Part shown: in pieces, positions 1 through 5,157 of the stretch
How positions within the stretch are numbered: the first letter of the stretch is position 1
How the letters are laid out: each line of letters starts with the position of its first letter
Source of the DNA: Coprothermobacterota bacterium
GTDB lineage: Bacteria; Caldisericota; JANLFM01
NCBI GenBank assembly: GCA_026389415.1
Contig: JAPLHX010000198.1
Location: forward strand, 1 to 5,810
Length of the DNA: 5,810 bases
Direction: 5' to 3'
Notes under the pieces: model-generated
What the model saw: only the letters and a program-made list of their open reading frames with translations
What the model was told of the DNA's origin: nothing
Databases searched by the model: none
Made by a program: the position numbers and the translations under genes

Positions 1-5
1 TCCAT

Positions 6-24
6 GGAAACACCCAGTGTTTCC
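6..24. repeat. Short inverted repeat (8-bp stem, 3-nt loop)
   Basis: GGAAACAC at 6-13 pairs perfectly with GTGTTTCC at 17-24 around the loop CCA. No T-run follows on either side within the visible sequence, so it is not a convincing intrinsic terminator. It could be the end of a transcription unit lying left of the window or chance symmetry. All three forward frames are open across the first 75 or so bases, so an upstream gene tail can be neither confirmed nor excluded. Confidence 0.35.
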
Positions 25-103
25 GCAGCAATCCGGCAGAGGCTGGTGGAAGGTCCAGTCCAGTTCACACTTGCCCCTAGAAGAACCAAACTCGCATTTG
101 TTA

Positions 104-109
104 TATAAT
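104..109 (+). promoter_or_regulatory. Candidate -10 box (TATAAT) for the serine hydrolase gene
   Basis: A perfect TATAAT lies 57 bases upstream of the GTG start at 167, predicting transcription from about 116 and a leader of about 50 nt. No good TTGACA-like -35 box is present at 16-18 bp spacing. The nearest TTG-type hexamer (TTGCCC at 71-76) is about 10 bp too far away. A TG at 99-100 is slightly out of register for an extended -10 element. Confidence 0.45.
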
Positions 110-152
110 GGCGATGTTTAATTTAGAGAAATACAGTTACACCTGGAAGTTG

Positions 153-159
153 AAAGGGG
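153..159 (+). promoter_or_regulatory. Ribosome binding site deciding the GTG start at 167
   Basis: AAAGGGG lies 7 nt before the GTG at 167. The residues that follow this GTG are a canonical lipoprotein signal peptide (Met-Lys-Lys, then a hydrophobic stretch), so the RBS and the protein N-terminus agree on this start. Confidence 0.65.
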
Positions 160-166
160 TATCACA

Positions 167-1315
167 GTGAAAAAATTCCGTATCTTGATTGTGGTTCTAC
201 TCACCAGTGCACTATTTATGACTGGTTGTACCTTTGGTGGCGGTGCTGCCACACCCACCGGACCACCGGAGCAAGGGCAAGGACCACGAGATGTTGATCC
301 AGGACTGGCCGGCCAGCTACAGTCTTACCTGGACCAGGCAGTGAAAGAATACGCCGTTCCCGGCGCGGTTCTCTCCATCATCACGTCCAATAATCAATAT
401 TGGACGGGGAGTAGTGGTGTGGCCGACCTAGAGACAAACCGCAAGCTGGAACCCACCTATCGTTTCCGCATTGGTAGCATTACCAAGACGTTTGTGGCTT
501 TGCTTATGCTCCAGCAGGTACAGGACGGGAAGCTCACGCTGGATGATGCGATCGATAAGTTTTACCCTGGCCTGGTAAAGGGCGGCGACAAAATCACAGT
601 GCGGTTGCTGTTGAATCACAGCAGCGGCCTTTACGATTATCTGAATGAACCGACTTCCACTTTTATGAAACAAGCCGCTGCCAATACAGAAAAAATGTGG
701 GACCCGGCAGACATTGTCGCCACTACTAACAATGACCCCCGCTATTTCGATCCGGGCAAGGGTTGGCACTATTCCAATACCAACTATCTGGTAGTGGGCC
801 TGATCTTGGAAAAAGTCAGCGGTACCACAATAGAGAATCTGATCCAACGCCGCATCATCCTGCCGCTGGGACTGGATAACACATTTTTCTCCTGGGCTAC
901 GCGTCTCTCTGAGCCATTTGCACGCGGATACGTGGAAAACGAAGGCAAGCTGGTTGATGTCACATTCATCAACAGCAACTTATCTCCCTTCTGGACAGCC
1001 GGCAATATGGTCTCAGTAGCCAGCGACGTCAAGACGTGGGCATTGGCTCTGCAGAAAGGAGCTTTGCTGAACGAGGCCATGCGCAAGGAAATGTACACTT
1101 TCTTGGACACCGGGATGGGATTCTCCTACGGTCTGGGTCTCGCCTATCGGGAGGGTCTCTATTGGCACGATGGAGGAATTCCCGGCTACACTTCCGAAAT
1201 GGGCTTCTCCCCCTCTGGAAATGCAGTGATCGTATTGTTGACCAACCGGACCGAAACACCCTCCAAACCATTTTTCGACATCGTCAAGAACCTGATTCCA
1301 TTAGTTGGCAAATAG
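167..1315 (+). CDS. Serine hydrolase lipoprotein, beta-lactamase class C / PBP4*-like family
   Basis: This 382-residue protein is a secreted, probably membrane-anchored serine hydrolase of the beta-lactamase-related family (class C beta-lactamases, DD-peptidases, EstB-type esterases). Residues 1-20 are a lipoprotein signal peptide with a Met-Thr-Gly-Cys lipobox, so Cys21 should be lipidated. A Gly/Pro-rich linker runs to about residue 45, and the catalytic domain covers about 48-380. The three active-site motifs are intact: nucleophile Ser104 in SITK (Ser104, Lys107), Tyr202 in Y-S-N, and His334-Asp-Gly336 as the KTG-equivalent box, followed by GIPGY. There is no extra C-terminal domain. The substrate cannot be read from sequence; a peptidoglycan peptide, D-amino-acid peptide or ester are all possible in this family. 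The HxG third motif favours peptidase or esterase activity over true beta-lactamase activity. The gene is monocistronic and followed by a strong terminator. Confidence 0.93.
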   Translation: MKKFRILIVVLLTSALFMTGCTFGGGAATPTGPPEQGQGPRDVDPGLAGQLQSYLDQAVKEYAVPGAVLSIITSNNQYWTGSSGVADLETNRKLEPTYRFRIGSITKTFVALLMLQQVQDGKLTLDDAIDKFYPGLVKGGDKITVRLLLNHSSGLYDYLNEPTSTFMKQAAANTEKMWDPADIVATTNNDPRYFDPGKGWHYSNTNYLVVGLILEKVSGTTIENLIQRRIILPLGLDNTFFSWATRLSEPFARGYVENEGKLVDVTFINSNLSPFWTAGNMVSVASDVKTWALALQKGALLNEAMRKEMYTFLDTGMGFSYGLGLAYREGLYWHDGGIPGYTSEMGFSPSGNAVIVLLTNRTETPSKPFFDIVKNLIPLVGK

Positions 1316-1334
1316 AATCAACGAAACGAACAGA

Positions 1335-1374
1335 GCTAGGAAAACGCTCCCCAGTGGGGAGCGTTTTCCTTAGC
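1335..1374. terminator. Strong intrinsic terminator, apparently bidirectional
   Basis: A perfect 15-bp stem (1338-1352 with 1356-1370) closes on the loop AGT. Three further pairs (1335-1337 with 1372-1374) form if T1371 is bulged. The GC-rich core (CGCTCCCC / GGGGAGCG) is flanked by AAAA on the left and TTTT on the right, so it reads as a terminator on both strands. It begins 20 nt after the stop codon of the serine hydrolase gene. On the minus strand it would also stop any transcript running left from 2105. Confidence 0.85.
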
Positions 1375-1655
1375 TTATGCTCTAGCGGGAGGCATGGCAT
1401 TCGACCAATGATACCCCACGCGAATTCCTGGAAAGGGCATCTGCGATCCACTGAAATAGGCGAAAGATGCTAGCACGATTCTCTGGTTGGATTCCGCAAT
1501 GCCGCTTTCGTTCGGTCCTTGCGGTACCAGTCGTGCTTTGATTCTGGAGACGGGCTGAAAGCGAAGAATCGCAATGCCATCAAAGCTCAATCTACAGCAA
1601 CCTGATTTGCGTCAGAGCGGGAAAACGATGATCCAAAGAACAACCTTTTCAGTAT
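1375..1655. other. Stretch without a convincing gene
   Basis: This 281-bp stretch, together with the terminator before it, separates the serine hydrolase gene from the minus-strand membrane protein. The only sizeable frame is a minus-strand one of 71 codons at 1375-1590. It would start at TTG, has only a weak AGG about 13 nt upstream, and its translation (rich in Ser, Pro, Arg and Gln) is not a family I recognise. It ends one base before the bidirectional hairpin, which is compatible with a real short gene but could be chance. The stretch may equally be a 3' untranslated region for the gene at 1656-2105. Confidence 0.4.
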
Positions 1656-2105
1656 TCATGGTCCTTTCCCCGGATCTCGCTTTGCAGAATTCTGTATTTG
1701 ATCGTCCTGGGCCCGCCGAATTCGGCGGTCTGCAAGCATCCAACGAACGTATGCATAGAAAACCAACAATGCCACCAGCGCAAACCAGGGCCAATTGCTC
1801 CAAAACAGGCAGGGGTAGGGAACCATCAATCCGATGATGACGAGAATCGGGAAAAAGGAGAGAAGGATTAACAATGCTTGTCGCCAAGCCAGGATGTGCC
1901 AACGAACCATCGCGGAGAGTCGTACTACCTCATAAAGGAAAAATCCACTGATCGGTAACGCAAAAATCAGCCATTCCCGCCGAGGGATAGACCAGTCAAT
2001 TCCCAACCAAAGAATGACAGCTAGGAAGAGGAGGATACCCGTCACAGTAATGCGGCGATCCAGGTGGCGGATCCGTTCAATCTGGTAGGGTCGGAGTTGT
2101 TCCAT
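1656..2105 (-). CDS. Hypothetical four-helix integral membrane protein
   Basis: This 149-residue protein of unknown function has four predicted membrane segments at about residues 21-38, 45-63, 77-95 and 105-123. A short basic N-terminal tail (Arg11, Arg13, Arg17, Arg18) and a positively charged C-terminal tail from about residue 121 (RRIRR, then KRDPGKGP) frame them. By the positive-inside rule both ends should be cytoplasmic. The protein is rich in Trp (ten residues), many near the membrane borders. The loop between helices 2 and 3 carries an Arg-Trp-His run and another Trp-Arg pair. I recognise no family motif. The ATG start is preceded by a weak CAGG about 3 nt upstream, and a good -10 box lies just before it. 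It is the only gene on its transcript as far as can be seen. Hydrophobicity and open length make it likely real. Confidence 0.7.
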   Translation of the reverse strand: MEQLRPYQIERIRHLDRRITVTGILLFLAVILWLGIDWSIPRREWLIFALPISGFFLYEVVRLSAMVRWHILAWRQALLILLSFFPILVIIGLMVPYPCLFWSNWPWFALVALLVFYAYVRWMLADRRIRRAQDDQIQNSAKRDPGKGP

Positions 2106-2122
2106 AGCCTGTTCTGGTTTCT

Positions 2123-2128
2123 ATTATA
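2123..2128 (-). promoter_or_regulatory. Candidate -10 box for the membrane protein gene
   Basis: On the minus strand these bases read TATAAT, 17 nt upstream of the ATG at 2105. Transcription would begin near 2116, leaving a leader of only about 11 nt, which fits the weak RBS of this gene. The -35 region is poor: a CTGACC-like hexamer lies 19 bp upstream, which is longer than the usual spacing. Confidence 0.4.
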
Positions 2129-2383
2129 AGGCAGGGCTTGCCAGACTGGTCAGCAAGATGTGTTGGGCGAAAGTTTTTTTTGCAGAGTTCATGGCAACAA
2201 ACGCTTTACTTGTATTGCAACGCGCAGCCAGCCTGGCGGGAAGCGTCCTGTATGAATTGCTTGCCCTCCGGTGAATGCGCAATGGGCTGATCATTCCACC
2301 ACCATCCGCTTGATATCAGGCTCCAGTTGGCACCCAACTAAAACTGTCGTCCATCAATGAAGAGGCTCTCAAGGAGAAGCTTG
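2129..2383. other. Gene-poor gap with a possible decayed minus-strand reading frame
   Basis: No gene meets a reasonable standard here. On the minus strand a frame from 2337 to 2206 is open for 43 codons and contains three consecutive Trp codons, then Asn-Asp-Gln-Pro-Ile and a polar C-terminus. It follows an in-frame TAG (2338-2340), beyond which the same frame is open again into the 3' end of the transporter gene. It has no RBS and no ATG or GTG start. A run of eight T lies at 2174-2181 but does not directly follow a stable stem. The best reading is untranslated or eroded sequence. Confidence 0.4.
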
Positions 2384-2414
2384 CGAAAACAAACCCTTCC
2401 GCCGCGTTGAAGGG
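2384..2414 (-). terminator. Probable intrinsic terminator for the transporter gene
   Basis: On the minus strand CCCTTC (2414-2409) pairs with GAAGGG (2399-2394) across a 9-nt loop, followed directly by TTTGTTTT (2393-2386). It begins 26 nt after the stop codon of the transporter gene. The stem is only 6 bp, so its strength is uncertain, but position and the T-rich tail support the call. Confidence 0.5.
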
Positions 2415-2440
2415 AGAGGATTTGGCAATAGAAAACACCC

Positions 2441-3793
2441 TTATTGAGGTTCTGCTTCTACCGGTGACAATGGAACGGCGATTCTCGAATCTATCAGTGC
2501 ACTCTCACCAGAAAGTTCAAGCGTTTGCGGTAACTGAAAATCCGGTATGATGGTTTCCACATTTCGGATCACCGGTACCATGTAGCAGATGGCGGCCACA
2601 ATCATTCCCAGCAATCCTACAGATGAGATCATCAAGGATATTCCCGAGCCAACGCCCACGCCGAAAATCCCCCCTAGCGAACCTGCCAAGGACCCACCCG
2701 GCATCATCGCGGGTCCGAATACACGGTCCGCTAAGGGACCGGCGAGCAGCATCGAAAACGGACCTGCCACCTGGGCGATCAAGGAGCGGGCTGAAAAGAC
2801 TTTCCCTTGGATCTCTGGTGGAATTTTAGATTGCCAAATCGCCTGGTTGGAACTATTGATCAGAGGAGAAACGAAAGCAAAAAAGAATCCAGCCATAGCC
2901 CAAGCGAGGGGACCATTAACAAGGCCAAACGCCAACAGACCGCAGAAACTGAGAAACCAGCCACTGATCACACCATTGATTCGTCGCTTGGGGCCACCCC
3001 AGACCGATATCAAAAGACCACCTAGCACTCCACCGATTCCAACCACACTTTCAACGGAAGCTAAGGCCGAAGCGCTGTTGGCGGTGCGTGCAAGGATCAT
3101 CGGTGCGTAGAGGACTCCGGCGAAATTGGATAGCAGGTTACCGAAAAAAAACGTCAACTGCAGCCCCAACAGTGAGGGTAAGCGGAAAATGTAGCGAAAG
3201 CCAAACGCAGCCTCCCGGAAGATGTTGCTCTTGGCTTGTTCGCCTAACTCCGTCTTGGGGGGCTGAGGGATTGCAACGATAGCCAGCGTGATGATGGCCA
3301 GCAGGAAGCTGGCGGCATCCAATATTAGGATGCCGGAGATGCCCATAATGGCGATCAAGATCGCTGCGATCACAGGAGCAAAAATAGTTGAGCCGCTCTG
3401 GGCGACTGACAACAGGGCGTTGGCGCGCGCAAAGTGCTTCTTGTCCAACATGGTAGAGATCGCCGCAGAGTACGCGGGCCACTGAAAGGCGGAAAAGAGG
3501 CCATTGAAAACAACGAGTGCATAGAGATGCCACATTTCCAAGTGCCCCCAAATCAACAGGCCAACCATTGCAAGATTCACCAGCAGACCGGCAATATCGG
3601 AGATCATCATGGTCAGTTTGCGATTCCAACGGTCCACCAACGCACCGGCAAACGGGGTAAACGCAATCATTGGCAAAGCCCAGAAAAAACCGATCAGGGC
3701 AAATGGCGTTGCTTGACCAGTGGTTTGCCAGATATAGATCGACAAAGCGAAATTCGTCATCCCGGTTCCCACTAAAGAAACCAATTGATCCAA
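2441..3793 (-). CDS. Major facilitator superfamily efflux transporter, DHA3 (MefA/EntS-like) type; N-terminus disturbed
   Basis: This 450-residue integral membrane protein of about 12 helices belongs to the H+-antiporter family DHA3, which exports macrolides, enterobactin or other small molecules; the substrate cannot be predicted. MFS motif A is clear after helix 2 (Gly50, Asp54-Arg55, Arg58-Lys59). The PAYSAAISTML segment (106-116), the ANALLSVAQSG segment (124-134) and IPPEIQGKVFSA (324-335) are typical of the family. The tail after about residue 410 is hydrophilic. The usable start is TTG at 3793, which leaves almost no sequence before helix 1, whereas relatives have about 10-15 more residues. 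A TTG at 3823 in the same frame has a much better RBS (AGGGG, 4 nt spacing), but a TAA at 3797-3799 interrupts it. The gene may therefore be shortened, broken or mis-sequenced at its start. It is divergent from the DUF72 gene. Confidence 0.88.
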   Translation of the reverse strand: MDQLVSLVGTGMTNFALSIYIWQTTGQATPFALIGFFWALPMIAFTPFAGALVDRWNRKLTMMISDIAGLLVNLAMVGLLIWGHLEMWHLYALVVFNGLFSAFQWPAYSAAISTMLDKKHFARANALLSVAQSGSTIFAPVIAAILIAIMGISGILILDAASFLLAIITLAIVAIPQPPKTELGEQAKSNIFREAAFGFRYIFRLPSLLGLQLTFFFGNLLSNFAGVLYAPMILARTANSASALASVESVVGIGGVLGGLLISVWGGPKRRINGVISGWFLSFCGLLAFGLVNGPLAWAMAGFFFAFVSPLINSSNQAIWQSKIPPEIQGKVFSARSLIAQVAGPFSMLLAGPLADRVFGPAMMPGGSLAGSLGGIFGVGVGSGISLMISSVGLLGMIVAAICYMVPVIRNVETIIPDFQLPQTLELSGESALIDSRIAVPLSPVEAEPQ

Positions 3794-3827
3794 GCGTTAC
3801 CCATGGCCGAGGAAGATTTGCAATCAA

Positions 3828-3832
3828 CCCCT
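3828..3832 (-). promoter_or_regulatory. Shine-Dalgarno site for the probable original transporter start
   Basis: These bases read AGGGG on the minus strand, 4 nt before a TTG at 3823 that is in frame with the transporter. No comparable RBS precedes the TTG at 3793. This suggests that translation originally began at 3823 and that the TAA at 3797-3799 is a secondary defect. Confidence 0.4.
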
Positions 3833-3859
3833 ACTTTCCTGCGAAGTTACCATATTGCG

Positions 3860-3865
3860 TACAAT
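3860..3865 (+). promoter_or_regulatory. Candidate -10 box (TACAAT) for the DUF72 gene
   Basis: TACAAT lies 29 nt before the TTG start at 3895 and predicts transcription from about 3872, giving a leader of roughly 23 nt that still contains the RBS. No strong -35 hexamer is seen at 16-18 bp. A promoter must lie in the roughly 100-bp divergent region in any case. Confidence 0.4.
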
Positions 3866-3880
3866 GAAAGCAGGAAGATA

Positions 3881-3887
3881 AAGGAGG
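3881..3887 (+). promoter_or_regulatory. Strong ribosome binding site selecting a TTG start
   Basis: AAGGAGG is a near-perfect Shine-Dalgarno sequence 7 nt before TTG at 3895. The alternative GTG at 3901 would be 13 nt away, so the TTG is preferred. The protein then begins Met-Ala-Val-Ile-Leu-Ile-Gly-Thr-Ser-Gly-Trp, as expected for this family. Confidence 0.8.
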
Positions 3888-3894
3888 TGCGAGG

Positions 3895-4755
3895 TTGGCT
3901 GTGATCTTGATCGGAACATCAGGTTGGTCTTATCCCAAAGGAGAGGGAGCCTGGAACGGTACTTTTTATCCCGCCCAGGTTAAAACAGGACAGCTTTCAT
4001 TTTTCTCCCAGTTCTTCGAGACCGTGGAAATCAACACCAGCTTCTACCGTCCGCCGGAGCAGAGCATGGCTCAAAAGTGGGTGCGGGAAACACCACCCCA
4101 CTTTCGCTTTTCCGTCAAGTTGTGGCAGAAGTTCACTCACCCCAGAATGTACCGGGAGGCTACAGGCGAAGAAGCCGAGGTGTCCGCAGACGATATCGCC
4201 CTTTTTAAGAAAGGGATGGAACCTATCGTGCAGGCCGGCCGATTGGTGGCCCTCCTCGCGCAGTTTCCGGCCAGTTTCACCAGCAGTGCACAGAACTGGG
4301 CGATCTTGCGCGCGGTGGTGCATCACTTTAGCGAGTACCCGCTAGCGATAGAACTGCGCCATAAAAGCTGGAGTGATGATGCAGGGACGGTTGAATGGTT
4401 CCTGCAACATAACATTGCCTGGGTCCAGATCGACGAGCCACAGTTTGGCAGTTCCGTGGTCTGCCGGAATACTCCGACGGCCCACCTGGCCTATTTCCGT
4501 TTTCATGGCCGAAACAAAGAAACCTGGTGGAGCGGAGACAATGAGACCCGTTACAAATACCTTTACTCAACGGAGGAGCTGAAAGAACTAATCTATCGCG
4601 TACAAGGGGCGGCAGAAACCGCCGACACCGTGGTCGCCTACTTCAACAACCACTGGCGTGGCTGGGCGCCGCGCAACGCGATTGAGATGAAAAAGGAATT
4701 GGGGCAACTCTATGTGGACGTGCCTCAGGACGATCCTCGATCCGAACTGCTTTGA
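3895..4755 (+). CDS. DUF72 / YecE family protein
   Basis: This 286-residue cytosolic protein is a full-length member of the DUF72 (YecE-like) family, whose solved members are TIM barrels of unsettled biochemical role. Family landmarks appear in order: Gly7-Thr-Ser-Gly-Trp11 at the N-terminus, Phe24-Tyr-Pro26, the VEINTSFYRPP block (44-54), the FSVKLWQKFTH block (72-82), LLAQFPASF (120-128), LAIELRHKSW (150-159), DEPQF (180-184), AYFRFHGRN (199-207) and the C-terminal YFNNHWRGWAPRNA (249-262). The conserved acidic, His and Arg residues that line the barrel pocket in relatives are therefore present and no truncation is seen. Start choice rests on the strong RBS. It is the only gene of its transcript. 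It converges with the AHSA1-like gene, leaving 3 bp between the two stop codons and no room for a terminator. Family assignment is secure, but a specific reaction is not. Confidence 0.95.
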   Translation: MAVILIGTSGWSYPKGEGAWNGTFYPAQVKTGQLSFFSQFFETVEINTSFYRPPEQSMAQKWVRETPPHFRFSVKLWQKFTHPRMYREATGEEAEVSADDIALFKKGMEPIVQAGRLVALLAQFPASFTSSAQNWAILRAVVHHFSEYPLAIELRHKSWSDDAGTVEWFLQHNIAWVQIDEPQFGSSVVCRNTPTAHLAYFRFHGRNKETWWSGDNETRYKYLYSTEELKELIYRVQGAAETADTVVAYFNNHWRGWAPRNAIEMKKELGQLYVDVPQDDPRSELL

Positions 4756-4758
4756 CGC

Positions 4759-5157
4759 CTACTTCTGGAAAAACCTCACCATGGGCTTCCAGTAATAATC
4801 GTGCCAACCCTGATCGTAGGCAGTGGCGTCTTTGGCCGGGACATTCTCTTGCAGCAATGAGATTTCGGTTCCTTGCTTAATCGGAAGCAGGTTGATGGTT
4901 ACCCGAGACGGGGAGGCGTTCTTTGGCCATCCCGTGGTTACCCGCTCCTGTACGATCCTGCGGCCTTGCTCCAGTTCAAGATTCTTGCCTGAGATATACC
5001 CATCCCAGGCTGTGAATGCCCCACCAATCTTCGCGGAGATTTTTGCAAAACTACCTGTCAATGCTGTGTGTGTTTTGGAATCCAACAAAGCATCGTAGAC
5101 TTCTTCCGGCGTGGTGGCAGGGATCACCACCGTTTGTTGAATCGTCGTGGTTTTCAT
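4759..5157 (-). CDS. AHSA1-like SRPBCC (START-like) domain protein
   Basis: This 132-residue protein is a single-domain member of the SRPBCC fold, of the type named after the C-terminal domain of the Hsp90 ATPase activator Aha1. Such proteins form a hydrophobic ligand pocket; bacterial stand-alone members have no assigned reaction. Evidence is the N-terminal strand followed by PATTPEEVYDALLDS (13-27), the Gly45-Gly-Ala-Phe turn leading into AWDGYISGKNLELEQGRRIV (50-69), and the C-terminal helix with GWHDYYWKPMVRFF (117-130). Length is normal. The ATG at 5157 has a GGAG-type RBS (5162-5165) 4 nt away. This start lies inside the upstream SDR reading frame, so the two were probably co-transcribed and translationally coupled. 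The intact sequence here contrasts with the broken SDR. It ends with TAG, 3 bp from the stop of DUF72. Confidence 0.9.
   Translation of the reverse strand: MKTTTIQQTVVIPATTPEEVYDALLDSKTHTALTGSFAKISAKIGGAFTAWDGYISGKNLELEQGRRIVQERVTTGWPKNASPSRVTINLLPIKQGTEISLLQENVPAKDATAYDQGWHDYYWKPMVRFFQK

Noticed and set aside
1..108. Tail of an upstream gene in frame 1 ending TAA at 106-108
   Set aside because: All three forward frames are open over most of this stretch, so an open frame carries no information, and no family is recognisable.
1036..1473. 145-codon plus-strand frame crossing the end of the serine hydrolase gene
   Set aside because: It runs through the strong terminator hairpin and overlaps the conserved C-terminal HxG region of the real gene in another frame.
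1574..1837. 87-codon plus-strand and 96-codon minus-strand frames over 1574-1902
   Set aside because: Both overlap the better supported four-helix membrane protein and show no coherent features.
2174..2181. Run of eight T as a plus-strand terminator tail
   Set aside because: The nearest stem (CTTGC/GCAAG at 2137-2157) is weak and ends 16 nt before the T-run, and no plus-strand gene lies upstream to terminate.
2589..3110. 173-codon plus-strand frame
   Set aside because: Antisense shadow of the transporter gene; composition is Pro/Ile/Lys-rich repeats of complementary hydrophobic codons and there is no RBS.
3138..3827. 229-codon minus-strand frame starting at TTG 3827
   Set aside because: It lies in a different frame across the MFS gene, is rich in Cys, Arg and Ser, and shows no membrane or domain pattern. 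The overlapping frame has clear MFS motifs.
3997..4326. 109-codon minus-strand frame
   Set aside because: Antisense to conserved DUF72 blocks; the plus-strand protein accounts for the coding signal.
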